64,000 nucleotides of DNA from Paraspadella gotoi (Eukaryota; Chaetognatha), in contig CM119271.1 of assembly GCA_051294375.1 (NCBI GenBank), positions 13,512,263 to 13,576,262 on the forward strand, given 5' to 3'. The notes beneath the pieces were generated by a model. The model was not told where the DNA came from and searched no databases. It was given only the letters and a program-made list of their open reading frames with translations. The position numbers and the translations under genes were made by a program. Shown here one piece after another: positions 1 through 12,142 of the stretch. Position 1 is the first letter of the stretch. Each line of letters starts with the position of its first letter.

Positions 1-21
1 NNNNNNNNNNNNNNNNNNNNN

Positions 22-480
22 GCAGCAAAATTCTTTATCTACGGAAACTTGTGACGAGCCGAGTTTTTATAAAAAAGAAAGAATAAAAACATAAAAATTA
101 AACAACAAAAAGTAAACAAAACAAAAAAAACAATCGATCCCCGGAAGGCATCTTAAAAAAAAAAAAAAAATCCCAGCCTTTTCTTCGCGTCCCTCAAGAC
201 GAAACTGATAAAAAATTCTTTCTTTCTCCCAAATTCCCAGTTCTAAAACAACAAAATATACATCCATCCATTCTTCATCCATCCATCGATGCATCCAGGG
301 ATCCATTCGTCCATGGATCCAATCCATCCATCTATCCTTCCATCCATCCAGGGATTCTATTAATCCGATCTTCAGTCCATTCTTCTATCCATCCATCGAT
401 CCAATCCATCCATCTATCCTTCCATCCATCCAGGGATCAATCCATTAATCCTATCTTCAGTCCATTCTTCTATCCATCCT
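22..480 (+). repeat. Direct repeat copy A (with ATCC-type minisatellite tail)
   Basis: This segment is repeated in the same orientation at 2264-2738. Both copies begin with gcagcaaaattctttatcta and then carry an A-rich stretch. Both end in a degenerate (ATCC)n tract from about 265 on, with shared phrases such as tccagggat and cttcagtccatt. The differences are mostly one- to few-base indels, many in homopolymers. It could be a real tandem duplication with 1.8 kb between copies, or the same locus assembled twice. No coding content is seen. Confidence 0.85.
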
Positions 481-598
481 CAAGTCTGTGATGTTTAGCT
501 CCCAAATTTTGTAAACAAAAAACGAAAGCGAAGCCTACAATTGTAGTTTCCACGTTCTTGGATTCAAAACAAAAGATCACTTTGGCGGAAAAAGACAG

Positions 599-974
599 AG
601 AAGTGAGAGAGAGAGAGAGGAAGAGAGAGGGAAGAATGAGAGAGAGGAAGAGAGAGAGACGAGAAGAGATGGAGAAGTGACGGGAGAGAGCCAGACAACC
701 GGTGGGAGGTTTTAAGATTCCTGCTTCCACTCCGCGAGATCTAGATCGAGAAGCGGGCGCTCGAGCGCACCGAATCACCGATCGGAGCCGATGATGGAGA
801 GGGAGCTCGGAGAATTTCTGAGAGAAAGAGGAGAGAGAAGAGAGCAGAAGACCGAGAGAGAGAGAGAACGAGAAAGCGAGACGAGAGAGAGAGAGAGAGA
901 GAGAGGCTCTCTCTCTCTCTCGAATAATGTCGACGAGTTTTTTTACTATTCGGGCCTCTCTCGGCCTTTCTCTC

Positions 975-1039
<65 letters not shown>

Positions 1040-1110
1040 TCTCTCCTCTACTCTGGTTTTTCTTTACCGTCTTCTCCTTCTTCTTTCTACTCTCTCTCTC
1101 CTTCTCTCTC
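599..1110. repeat. GA-rich then CT-rich microsatellite block
   Basis: GA dinucleotides dominate to about 908. CT runs begin at about 909, and a long (CT)n tract lies at about 976-1035. The GA run at 880-904 is followed directly by a CT run, so a single strand could snap back into a hairpin. Open frames here translate to Arg/Glu or Leu/Ser runs and are not genes. Confidence 0.9.
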
Positions 1111-1139
1111 TCTTTCCTTTCAGCTAAAATGTTTCTGAT

Positions 1140-1745
1140 TTAATTATATTTATATTTTAAGATATTAATTTCGCTTCTCTTATCAATTTTCCAGGAAACA
1201 AAAATTTCCGATCGACCGAAAAAAATGCGCGAACATAAAAATCTGCGAAAATTTGGACACGAATAGTGATCGCGAAGTGACACGGAACGACATGGAATCG
1301 ACCGAAATTACATGTCAAAACATGACGTGGAATTAAAATTTAATGTACCAGGATTATCGACAATTCACGTTATCCTTAAAACTAAAAGTGGGATAACGAA
1401 TACAAAAGACTACGAATTTTATTTTTTTTTTAAATTTTACCGAAAAAATTAACAAAACAAGCTTACCTCAAAAAATTTGATTTACCACCAATTTTGTAAG
1501 TATCGACGGCGTGAAAACATTCACACCCTTACATCACAAAAAATGGAAAGAAAACTCTGAACTCTATTTTTCCGGCTTCTTAGTTCTGCCACGCCGCATA
1601 GTTCGGATAAGAGAGTCAGAGAGGCGGAAAAAGTCACTCGACGGAAAGTATATTTATCAAAGATATCAAACGATCTATATTTTAAAAACAAAATTGTTTT
1701 TTAAAAAAAAAAAAAGAGAGAAAAGAAATTAACGATCACATCGGC
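1140..1745. other. AT-rich unique sequence, nothing recognised
   Basis: This stretch is AT-rich with several A or T homopolymers. A short open frame at 1511-1732 ends in a Lys-rich run made by poly-A and has no recognisable motif. I see no gene here. Confidence 0.5.
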
Positions 1746-1780
1746 TGCTTTTCAGGAGCGAGACAGAGGAGAGAGCGAGA

Positions 1781-1782
1781 AT

Positions 1783-1843
<61 letters not shown>

Positions 1844-1861
1844 AAGAAGAGAGAGAGAGAC
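1781..1861. repeat. (GA)n microsatellite
   Basis: A nearly pure GA run with a few interruptions. It is followed by a short mixed stretch and then by A-rich DNA to 2260 containing no supported gene. Confidence 0.95.
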
Positions 1862-2263
1862 GTTTCCCCCTCCTTTCCTCTCGTTTTTCGTTTAAAGATT
1901 CCTGGGGCGGAAAAGAAGAGGGCGCCCAGTTGGCTCTACTTGCCGATTGAGAGGACCGCCTTGCTGTAGTAAAAGAAGGTAGAGGAGGAAAGATAACGAG
2001 GATGAAAAAAAAAGAGATCGATAACGGAAAAAAAAGACTGATCAATAAAGAAATAAAAAGAGAAGCATCGTTAAAGCGGAAAAAGAGCACACGACAAGCG
2101 AAATAAAACAAAAAAGAGATCAATAGGCAAAAAAAAAGCAATCATAAAGAGAAATTAAAACGCACGCCCGAACGCCGACACAAAAAAAAAAATAGAAAAG
2201 AAAAAAAAACAACCGCTGACATAATAAAAAAAATATTTGAGGGAAAAGAGAAAACCTTTTCAA

Positions 2264-2738
2264 TGCAGCAAAATTCTTTATCTACGGAAACTTGTGACGA
2301 GCCGAGTTATAAAAAAGGAAAGAATAAAACCATAAAAATTAAACTACAAAAGTAAAAAAAGTAAACAACAAAAAAAAAACAACCGAACTCCCCGGAAGGC
2401 ATCTGTTAAAAGCAAAACAAAAACCCAGCTTTTCTTCGCGTCCCTCAAGACGAACTGATAAAAAAATTTATCTTCTCCCAACATTCCAAGTTCCTTAAAA
2501 ACAAACAAAATATACATCCATCCATCTTCAATCCATCCATCGATGCATCCCAGGATCCATTCGTCCATGGACTAATCCATCCAATTGTATCTTCCATCTC
2601 CAGGGTTTCTATTTTCTATTCTTCAGGGTCGCATTTTATATCATCCATCGATCCAATCCAATCCATTATCCTTCCATCCATCCAGGGATCAATTCCATTA
2701 TCCTAGTCTTCAGTCCATTTCTTCTATCCATCCAGGGA
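2264..2738 (+). repeat. Direct repeat copy B
   Basis: This is the second copy of 22-480, starting with the same 20 bases and diverging mainly by small indels. The ATCC-type minisatellite continues past the shared part to about 2840. The sequence then runs into a C-rich stretch that ends at a 25-N gap at 3005-3029. Confidence 0.85.
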
Positions 2739-3029
2739 ATCATCATCCATTCGTCCATCAATCCAATCCAATCAATCATCTATCCACTCCATTCGTCCAT
2801 TGAACATCAACAGTCCTACTCCATCCTCTCTTATCCACTCCATCCAAATCCAAAATCCTCCCTCTTTTCTCCGCACCCCAAATTTCTTTCACAAACCCCG
2901 CTATTCCACCAGTCCGCTTCCACCCTCCACACCCCCCTATCAAACCAACCATTCCACCCATTTGATAGCTGAAGAGGAAAAGACCCCTATTGCGCCCTCC
3001 TGGCNNNNNNNNNNNNNNNNNNNNNNNNN

Positions 3030-3515
3030 CGCGGAGGGTGCCCCCGACTCTTCCTCCGCCGATCATCGTTCGCAAATCCTGCCTCAAAACCCGCTACCGC
3101 GCCGACGACGTCGACGACGACGATGGCGACGACGACGACGCCGATCTCGACGACGACGACGCCGGTTTCGCCATCGACGGCGTCCCGGCGCTCTCCAAGA
3201 CGCTGCCTCCCATCGCCTTCGCTCGCCCTCTGCCGCAGTCGAAGTCCCTCGATCTGCTGGGCGAGGAGATCGCGCCGCTGCCGCTGCCGCTGCCGCTGCC
3301 GCTGGCGGAGGCGTTTCCCCTGCTGCCGCCGAAGCCGGGAGCGGAGGGAGAGGGAGAGGGAGGAGGGAAGGGAGAGAGAGAGAGGGAGAGAGAGAGAGAG
3401 GGCGAGCTGAGTCGGTTGTTGAGAAGTAAGAGTCCGACCGGAGGAGTCGGGAGAAGAGTCATGGGATCTCTTTTGAAATGGAGACAGTATTGGAACAAGA
3501 GGAACTTATTTTCGG
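3030..3515 (+). CDS. Candidate protein-coding exon, acidic and Pro-rich, unrecognised
   Basis: An open frame runs from the 25-N gap at 3005-3029 to 3515 and ends at a good splice-donor match, gtgagt, at 3516. Unlike the surroundings it is GC- and CpG-rich. The translation has IIVRKSCLKTRYRADD, then an Asp-rich run (about 20 residues), a Pro/Leu run from a CTGCCG repeat, a Glu/Arg run from a GA repeat, and a normal-looking end with MGSLLKWRQYWNKRNLFSG. No catalytic motif is visible and I do not recognise the family. The frame is also open upstream of the gap from 2969. The donor and the compositional break argue for an exon. The repeat-derived middle argues for caution. The downstream polypyrimidine stretch could be intron. 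Confidence 0.45.
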
Positions 3516-3890
3516 GTGAGTTCTCTTTTTTACCTATTTTTCTTTCTTTCTTTTAATTTTTTTCTCTTCTCTTCTTTCTTTCTCTCTTTTACTTCCTGTC
3601 TTCTTTTCGTTTCTCTGCCTTTCTTTCTTTTTTTTTCCTTTTTCTCTTACTTCCTTTCTTTTTTTCTTTTTTCTTTCCCCTTATCTTATCTTACTTTTTT
3701 TTCCTTTCTTTCCTTCCTTTTCCTTTCTTTCTTTTCTCCTTTCTTTCTTTCCATTCTTTCTTTCCTTCATTTCTTTCTTTCCTTCCTTTCTTTCTTTCCT
3801 TCCTTTCTTTCTTTCCCTCCTTTCTTTCTTTCCTTCCTTTCTTTCTTTCCTTCCTTTCTTTCTTTCCTCTCTCTTTCTCTCCCACGTATT
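3516..3890. repeat. Polypyrimidine tract with ~16-bp TTCC/TTTC unit
   Basis: Almost purely T and C. From about 3720 to 3873 it settles into a regular unit, ttccttcctttctttc, repeated about eight times. It follows the candidate splice donor at 3516, so it may be intronic. The mirror symmetry of the unit gives triplex (H-DNA) potential. Long Phe/Ser/Leu frames across it are spurious. Confidence 0.85.
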
Positions 3891-4015
3891 ATTATCCTCC
3901 ACTGTTTGCCGCTTCGCGATTTGATTGCCTCTCGGAAACCGCATCGAGCCTCTCCTGGTTTATCGGGCGGTGGTGAGCATCTTTCCGTTTATGCGAATCA
4001 CTTAATCATTGATGC

Positions 4016-4016
<1 letters not shown>

Positions 4017-4086
<70 letters not shown>
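4017..4086. repeat. (GA)n microsatellite
   Basis: A pure GA run of roughly 65-70 bases. The sequence after it to 4610 is AT-rich single-copy DNA with nothing recognisable. Confidence 0.95.
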
Positions 4087-4090
<4 letters not shown>

Positions 4091-4617
4091 CCCAGGGAAA
4101 TATCCTTTTTTTTATTTTTATTTTTTTTTATGTTTGGTTTGTTTTTTCTTTGTTTTCTTTTTCCTTAGAGACCAGAATGTCGATGTATTGTTGCTTTGTT
4201 GAATCAATTACAATATCGATTTATTATACAAACATTCACAATAACCAATAATATCATAATGGTTATAACTTTTAAAAGGAAAGACTTTTCATCAAAAAAA
4301 GAAAAATAGCCAACACACGCGAGCTCATAATCATTTTCGGTTTGTTTAAAAAATCGATTTCCTAACTAGACCTTTTTAAGCGCGTGAACTTTATCATTTC
4401 AAAAATCAAGAACGGTAAATTCCGATGCGTTGCACCGAAGTGATTTTATTTTTGGGTCATGACGTGATCACCGCAACAAGTCACGTGACGGAGCTAATGA
4501 GCCGTTCGAATCGCACTGATTAGAGTCGAAGTTCTTTCCGAATTTAAGCAAAAATAACGAGAAGAGCAAAAGAGGGAAAGTTGGAAAGGGAAAGTTAGAG
4601 AACATTCATAAGCATTT

Positions 4618-4875
4618 GAAACCTAAGTGGGATAGACGAACAGACAGACAGANNNNNNNNNNNNNNNNNNNNNNNNNNNNNNNNNNNNNNNNNNNNNNNN
4701 NNNNNNNNNNNNNNNNNNNNNNNNNNNNNNNNNNNNNNNNNNNNNNNNNNNNNNNNNNNNNNNNNNNNNNNNNNNNNNNNNNNNNNNNNNNNNNNNNNNN
4801 NNNNNNNNNNNNNNNNNNNNNNNNNNNNNNNNNNNNNNNNNNNNNNNNNNNNNNNNNGACCGACCGACGAGTTTC
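4618..4875 (-). repeat. Copy of the dispersed GTCGGTC-core element, interrupted by a gap
   Basis: Read on the minus strand this gives GTCGGTCGGTC, then the gap (205 N, 4653-4857), then TGTCTGTCTGT and a CCCACTTA end. The same order is seen at 10838-10920 and 58790-58830. The size of the gap is an assembly estimate. The gap probably sits in the tetranucleotide core. Confidence 0.6.
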
Positions 4876-5125
4876 TTTAGCTGTCTCTCAGGCTGTTTCT
4901 AACAATGTTGTCGCAATGGTTCATGACGCTGTTGTTTCAGCAGGCACTGGTGTTGTAAGTGATGTTGTTGTTGTTAAAAGTAGCATTAACTTGTTAAATG
5001 TTGTTGTTGTTAATGTTGTTGTTTCTGTGTTGACTCCGCTAACCACGATGACCACAAGTCTCTCCCAGTCTTGTGGGTAGATTGTTTTTGGAGGAACGAA
5101 TCCGCGTAGGAAGTATAAATCTTTA

Positions 5126-5128
5126 TCA

Positions 5129-5159
<31 letters not shown>

Positions 5160-5290
5160 TTGGTTTTGTCGATCGTCTTCGTTGTCGGGCGTCAGTTGTA
5201 GTCGGTTTCGTCTTTTCGTCGTTTTTCGTGTCCGTCGTCCGTAGGTCGTTACTCTCTTGTCGGTGTCGTCGTTCGTCGTCTGTCGTTCCT
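5126..5290. repeat. (CGT)n trinucleotide run and degenerate extension
   Basis: About eleven CGT units at 5126-5159 are followed by ~130 bp of degenerate GTCGTC-rich DNA. The same kind of block precedes the related sequence at 10444, and together they form the start of two colinear segments. Confidence 0.85.
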
Positions 5291-5475
5291 TTGAAGTAGT
5301 ATGATATTTTTTTTATCTTTCTTTCCGATTAAATTTCTTTTACTTTCTTTTGTGTTGGATATAAAAAGACGATATTTTTGTTTATTATTTTTGAAAAAAG
5401 AGAAAAAGTTTCTTCGCTGCGGATATAAACTCGGAAGCGAGAATACGCTCACTCTCTATACCTTTCTCTATCATT
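5281..5475 (+). repeat. Block shared with 10480-10612
   Basis: Shared phrases include attaaatttctttt, gaaaaagtttcttcgctgcg and a ggatataaa stretch followed by gcgagaat. These occur in the same order at 10500-10610. The rest of the interval to 5730 is CT-rich and contains no supported gene. Confidence 0.75.
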
Positions 5476-5729
5476 TCTTCTCTTCCTACTTATCTCTTCC
5501 TCCACTAATCTCTCTACTTCTCTCTAGCATGTCTCTACTCTCTTCAATCTCTCTCCTACTCATACTTCTATACAACTCCTAATTACATTTCTTTTTATTT
5601 GTTCTTCTGTTTCTTTTTCATTATATATGATCCATATCTTCCTATACATTCTTATTTATTTATAAGCTGAATTCTTTTTTAGTGGCTTGATTGAGCAACA
5701 TCAGCTAATGAAGCACTTTACGATACGTG

Positions 5730-6260
5730 ATACGCAGCTCACTCTCGGTTTCTCGGCTCTCTAAGTGGGATCATTGTTTATCCGATCAGCAACGGTCGGT
5801 CTGTTCCGTCGCGTCATGTCACGACTTACTCGTTATTAAAGTGAGATTGATAATTCAGGCACCGACTTATAGTTCAGGTTGTTCATTTTTGTATAACGCA
5901 CACAGAAAAAAATACAACTCTAATAAGAGTCCAGAACTTTTAGCGTGAGTAGCAATCCGAGTAAAAACATTTAAAATGGTCTTTTAGGGCCGCGCTCAGG
6001 AAATCCTTAAGAATTGCAATTAAGAAGAGAATAATAAATGATCAAGGAAATTTATATGTTGCATGACTTGGGCCACATGTTCTGCAAGATTCCTCTAACA
6101 AACTAGTGCTCTGAAAGAAGTGTTATAATCCATGTTTACCCGTCGTCTATTTAAATGAATGATAAGTATTCTAATCAAAGAGAAAATACGACAGGTATGA
6201 CAATAAGATAGTCCTATGTCCTCGCTCATTACAACATTGAAATACAAGCACGTTCTTCGT
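5730..6260 (+). repeat. Diverged copy of the dispersed GTCGGTC-core element body
   Basis: It contains cggtcggtctgttccgtc, then gttgttcattttt, aggaaatcctta and a tail with acattgaaat followed by cgttctt. These parts appear in the same order at 10850-11185 and 58790-59115. This copy is more diverged and has extra sequence in the middle. Confidence 0.55.
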
Positions 6261-6975
6261 TTGCTCCTTTTCTTTATTTTTTTTTCCTATTTTTTCTTCT
6301 TTCATTTTGCTTTAATTTCGTTGTTAACATCTTCCTTTGGTCAATGTGGTATATCTTGAGATGCCTTTATTTTATTTTTCAAAAGAAGATTATCTCAACA
6401 GTTTCTAGTTTTTATCTTTTATATTGCGCTTGGCTTCAATGAACAGAGGTAGTAATCTTGTCTTTATTTTTTCTCATTCACATACTTCGACCCTTCTTCA
6501 ACAAAAATATCCTTATATTACATCAGCTGTTCTATCCTATATCTCTCTGATAGCTATCTTGCTCTCACCTTGGTGACTTATTTCAGCTCTACTCTTTACT
6601 CTTTCTCCTTTTTTTTCTCTCATATTTTTCTCCGCTTGGCAAGCATCATTCTTTTGCTCATATTCGTCAAATAGGTTTTTCTTTGCAACGACAACCTTCA
6701 TTCCAGAAGATATCTAAAATTTCTGTATTGGAACCTCCCTTGTGAGCAGATTCCTAGTGATCTCCATCTTGTTTAATGTTCTCGGAATAACATTACATTT
6801 TTTCACGAACTGAGCTTTTTGTTCAAATCAAGTGATAATAAATAAAATAGAAAAACATAAATAAAAATCATATGAAATAAATACTAAATGAAAAAGTAAA
6901 ATGATATAATGAGTCATGGAATCAAAGATGGAATAATGAGATTTGACTAATGTTATTATATTCTCTGTTACTCGT
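6261..6975. other. AT-rich sequence, nothing recognised
   Basis: No open frame longer than about 60 codons with normal composition is visible, and no RNA gene or transposon terminus was seen. Confidence 0.5.
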
Positions 6976-6984
6976 CTCCTCGTC

Positions 6985-6994
6985 TCTCTCTCTT

Positions 6995-7048
<54 letters not shown>

Positions 7049-7100
7049 TTTCTCTTTCTCTCTCTTCCTCTCTCTCATCGTCTCGTTCTTCTCTCTTTCC
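6985..7100. repeat. CT-rich microsatellite
   Basis: Interrupted (CT)n. It is followed at 7116-7235 by a block shared with 10758-10860 that includes ctgaagagcaa and ataagtcactttacgtct. Confidence 0.9.
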
Positions 7101-7239
7101 TCCCTTTAATTCTTCTTGTTGTTGTTTCTTTGTTTCTTTTTATTTTTTCTTTTCTTTCAAATTATTGTTTTTCGTTCTTTTAGGCTGAAGAGCAAACTCT
7201 ATAAGTCACTTTACGTCTTGTCGGGTCCGGGGTTATATC

Positions 7240-9060
7240 CTGTGCATTACAGTAAGTTCAATCAACGAAAAACGTTTTTCTATCAAAGTTTCAAAAAATA
7301 CAATTTACGTTGTTACTTTTCGTCAACTGCAAGGGTACCGAGACTTAAATGTGATATCTTATTTTAGTTCACCGTTATCTCTCGGAGTATAGAATTTTCT
7401 ATAGTTTTTGGATTAAATTCAAGATATATTTATTACTAACGATAAAAATTAATACATAACAAATGGTAAGAGAGTAGACTGGGGTCCTATAAGGTTTAAC
7501 TTTTTTTATAACCAGCCTTATTTCACCGTCCTGTCCCCAAAATCGTAAGATTAAGTAACAACTGTGGTACTAAAAAATAATCCAACTTTTTGAAATAATT
7601 TTGGGAATTTTAATTTTAATTAAAAAATGGAATTCTGATGTAAAGACCGTATAAATAAATTAGTTTAGAGTGATTATATTGTTTCATAATTTAAAAATTT
7701 GGAATGTAAATGGGTTAAAATTTGAAATAAATATTCCAATTGAAACGAAATCATCATCGATACAACGCATCATCATTTCCAACTAAAATAATCTTAAGAT
7801 AGACATTTTGAATAGGTCTTTTTTTTATAGATTTTTGTAGCCAACAAATCATTAAAAAGTTTAAAAGAAGTTGTAAATAATGACACCCTTTTCATCGAAT
7901 CTAAACCTCTTAAAAAGAATTTATCAAAGAAATCAGAGTAAAAAAGAGTAAAATTATTTACCAACCAAGAATTTAACAATAATATTAGTTAAAGAATTCG
8001 CCCTCATTAGTTGTGACAAATGTCATAGTTTTTGAAATTTTGACTTTCAAAAATCGAAAATCATTCTGTGGTCAATATAAAAGGATTTTTCAATATATAA
8101 GTTTCTGTAATTATATATGACTTATACATATGAAGTAGATACATACTAAAGTGATCAAAAGGAAAATACCAGTAAAAATAATTAACGTCACATTACAAGA
8201 GTGCGGCAAATTCCAACCATGACACTATTGTTAAAGACACAGATTTTTCATGGTTAATTAATCTAGACGCAAATTTGAGGAATTATATAAAATTTTTCTT
8301 ATCGCGTTGTAAACTTAATATAATTCTAAAATATAAGTTTTACTTATCTTGTTGAGGTTTGTCGTTGCTGCACAGAAACCTAGCTTTTTTCATATATTTT
8401 ATGCTTGTAACTATCTTTTTTCTTTCTCTCGTCTCATAGTTATTTTTAACTCATTTTTTGGTTGTTGCATTTCTCTTCTGCATATGCATCTTTGTCCATT
8501 ACAATGGTTATATATCGTTCCATCCTATCCATCTTCGCATCTTCCTTTCGAATTTCAATTTGTCTCTTCTCATTTCTCCGTAAAATTTCTGTTGTACAGA
8601 TCACTATTAAATTTTGGATCATGGGGTTGCAATCCCGTCAGCAACTCTCCTTTCGCTCATTACATCGCAATATAATCTCACTCTCCTATGCCATTTCTTT
8701 GTGCCTCTCTTCCTCCCTCTCTCAATTTTCTTTTTTACTACAAATAAACGTGTGGATGTTGCTGGCATTCAATACATCCGTGTTCATCACTGGAAAAGCT
8801 GCGTGATATAGGGGCTATAAAATAATGACAAGTTTCAGACCGAGTTTTGTCAATTTTTATTGTCTGAAAAAAAAAAGAAAAGAATAAAATAAAAGAAAGT
8901 ACCTACAATAAAAATTAGCTAATACTGAATGAACTATTTTTGGGAACCAGCTTGATGATGTTGTTAAATTTCTTATTACACAAAATAAATATGAAAGAGA
9001 AACAAGAAAAAGTTGGCAGTCTTAACCAATTCTAATAATAGAAAAAAATTGAGATTAAAA
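7240..9060. other. AT-rich sequence without a supported gene
   Basis: Two overlapping open frames at 8349-8806 (108 and 114 codons) are rich in Phe, Ser and Leu because the strand is pyrimidine-rich. They show no motif I recognise. No RNA gene or clear repeat structure was seen. Confidence 0.5.
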
Positions 9061-9399
9061 GAAAAGAGATGTGTCTAAAATCTCTTTCCTCTCTCACTCC
9101 TGCCTCTCACCTCATTCTCAGCATCTCTCTCTCTCTCTTGCAGCATAAAAAAAGGTTATGGAAAAATAGTTGGAGAGTTTTCTCACTCTTCTCGATCATG
9201 ATCTTCTTTCTCCTATCATGGCAGTCTCTCTTCAGAATTCAACGAATCGACTTTAGCTTCTTGAGATTTAGCCTCCAAGGATCATTCCTCCACAGTCAAT
9301 ATTTCTCTTATCTCTCTCTTCAAAGTTGAACGATTAAGAAAAGAAGGCACAACATGTTTGAGAATTTATTTTCGACGATGCAGCCTCCATGTGGGCATC

Positions 9400-9970
9400 A
9401 TCTTTTTTTTCGAGTCTCAGCACTTTTTGGAAGATCCGTTGGAAATGAGGGCTGAGTACTCCAAGAACGAGAGAAGACGAGAGAGAGAATAGAGAGAGAG
9501 CAGAGAGAGAGAGAAGAAGAAATAGTAAAGAGATATGAATCATTGCGAGGGGAGGGGGGAGAGAGAGAGAGAGAGATTTACGTATTGCATATATAATTCG
9601 GCCATGTAAAGATTGTTCAAGATTTCATAGTTTTTTTTTTTTTTTGGACTTTTTTTTGTGTAAGAATTATATTATTCGTTTATTTGATAGCACACGGAAA
9701 AATTGAAGGGAATTTAATAGATAGATTTATTCACGAAAGAAATTGAACAGAAATATTTTTTTTTTTTTAATTTTCACAAGAAAGAGCCTAGTTCACTTCC
9801 TTGAACATGAGACAATAGTTATGTGTTCCCTAAACTTCCATTATTGACCTGTAATATTACTGAAGACTTCAAAGTAGGAAGCAAAGAAGAAGGAAATTTA
9901 CAGAAAACTCCATATATGAAAAAACCCGGATGAAACATTGTTTAAGCTTGAAACGCAGACCACAGAAAAT
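9400..9970 (+). repeat. Direct repeat, first copy (matches 13250-13733)
   Basis: Shared landmarks in order are a tcgag...ctcag stretch, a GA microsatellite, cggccatgtaa, gtgtaagaattatattattcg, aattgaaggg, cccattattgac-like sequence, acttcaaagtag and ggatgaaac with taagcttga. The copies differ mainly by indels. Confidence 0.8.
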
Positions 9971-10419
9971 AGGGTAGAGAAACAAGACAAATGACTCACA
10001 GCAAACAAAAAAGGGAAGACACACAGAAGATAAGTTTCGAAGAAGAAAGACTCAAATAATTTTAAATTAGTTTGACAAACTAAAAGGAAAATCGGAATAA
10101 ATGGACGCCACCTTCAGAGCTGCAGCTAGTATAATAAACCTGATGTAGTAAGGAGGATTTTACCTTTTCTGAGGATCTGACCCAAATGAAAGTTGGCGCA
10201 AATGTTTAACTCCCTCTAGTTGCCATAGCTCCCATTATAAATCATGCAGATATGTACAAAGCTGCTAATAAATAGGAGCAAATATTCTTTTTGAAATACG
10301 AGCAGGAAATTGGGGAGACATGGCGACGAAAAGGGCATATCAAAAGACCACATACACACATTAAACAAGAAAAGAGAGAATCTCTCGCCTCACAATTCTC
10401 GACGACACTTCATAATTGC
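9971..10419. other. Unique sequence up to a 25-N gap
   Basis: A-rich sequence with no supported gene. It ends at the 25-N gap at 10420-10444. Confidence 0.5.
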
Positions 10420-10444
10420 NNNNNNNNNNNNNNNNNNNNNNNNN

Positions 10445-10837
<393 letters not shown>

Positions 10838-10860
<23 letters not shown>

Positions 10861-11185
10861 GGTCCGTCGGTATGTCTGTCCGTCGGTCGGTCTGTCCGTC
10901 GGTCTGTCCCACTTACGTTAAAAATAGATATAATTTGCTTATAGTTGGTTGTTCATTTGTTAAGACAGAAAAAAACCTCAAATCTTAGTGACTGCTAGGG
11001 CCGCCTTCAGGAAATCCTAAGGAATAAGGAATAAAAGACAGAATTTGTGATGCAGTGCATGTCATCAATACACGGGCTAAAAAAGTTTTTAAGTCATGTC
11101 ATGTCATATCATATAAAGTGATCAAAGAGAAATACAAGTAAAAATAAAGTCACTGTGGCGCAACACATTGAAATAACCGTTCTTG
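10838..11185 (+). repeat. Well-preserved dispersed GTCGGTC-core element
   Basis: It begins with a gagcaactctataagtcac stretch and enters a core of GTCGGTCGGTCC/TGTCTGTCC-like tetranucleotides. It continues with cccacttacgtt, aaaaaacctcaaat, gactgctagggccgcc, ttcaggaaatcctaa and an end with ggcgcaacacattgaaat and cgttcttg. The same sequence of blocks is found at 58790-59115 and inverted at 59700-60080. No open frame is present. I do not recognise it. It behaves like a short non-autonomous mobile repeat. Confidence 0.7.
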
Positions 11186-11220
11186 TTTCTCCTTTTCTTT
11201 TATTTCTTTTTCCTATTTTT

Positions 11221-11477
11221 TCTTTCTTTCTTTCTTTCGTTCTTTCTTTCTTTCTTTCTTCATTCTCTTCTTCTCATCGTTCCGTTCCTTTCCTTTCTCT
11301 CTCCTTTCCTTTCCTCCCTCTCTCCTTTTCTTTTCTCCGCACGAACGATTCCGAGCTGCGAAATAAATAATCACGCGAGTTTTGTGAAAAAGAAAAAAAA
11401 GAAAAAAATAAAAATCAAGAAAATAAATGAAAGAAAAAAAGTTGGAATCAAAAAGAAAATGAGATTAAAATGTTTTA

Positions 11478-11513
<36 letters not shown>

Positions 11514-11608
11514 GAAGAGAGAAAGATAGAAAAGGAGAAAGAAAGAAAAAAAAAGAACGAGAGACAGAAGAAAGAAAGAAAGAAAAAGAAAGAAAGAAAG
11601 AGAGCGAG

Positions 11609-11665
<57 letters not shown>

Positions 11666-11690
11666 AAGAATGAAGGAGAAAGAAAGTGAA
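11221..11690. repeat. TTTC tract, then adjacent CT and GA arrays
   Basis: TTTC repeats occur at about 11221-11262. A (CT)n run at 11480-11512 directly abuts a GA/GAAA-rich stretch at 11513-11680. The adjacent complementary arrays could fold into a hairpin on either strand. The long frame across this stretch is a simple-repeat translation. Confidence 0.85.
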
Positions 11691-11917
11691 GATAATAATG
11701 CTTAGTGTTAAGAGATGCCGTTGCTCATCTGTTTATTTTGCTCATCATGATTTCGTTTTCGACATTTTGATTACTCAAGCCTATCTGTGTGCTACCTTTT
11801 CACGTTTTCACAGAGAGACCAGTCACAGTGAGACTTCAGCCCGTCCCAAAACGCCTTTTTACGGGAAATGAGGCACGTTGTCACTCAGTCACGTTTGTCA
11901 ACCACTTGTAGCAGATC

Positions 11918-12142
11918 ATGACGACTTGTCACGTGGGCAATAAATGGATTTGTGGACAACTGACGGAGGCGGTGACAAAGGGGCTGACACCCTCACCGAC
12001 AAAGGGTCTCGGCGTCACTCGCGCCCACTTCCGGCAGTCTCCCCCAGTAATGGCGCGACGGGTCATAAGACGGAGATACGCCTGGCAAGGCAGGCTGACT
12101 ACTAGTTCCTCGATACTTAGATTTAAAGGAAAAAATCGCTGA
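11918..12142 (+). CDS. Short open frame in a GC-richer patch, unrecognised
   Basis: A 74-codon frame starts with ATG at 11918 (MTTCHVGNKWICGQLTEAV) in a locally GC-richer block at about 11800-12120. Its composition is not repeat-derived. There is no motif, splice signal or neighbour that supports a function. It could be chance. Confidence 0.15.
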   Translation: MTTCHVGNKWICGQLTEAVTKGLTPSPTKGLGVTRAHFRQSPPVMARRVIRRRYAWQGRLTTSSSILRFKGKNR

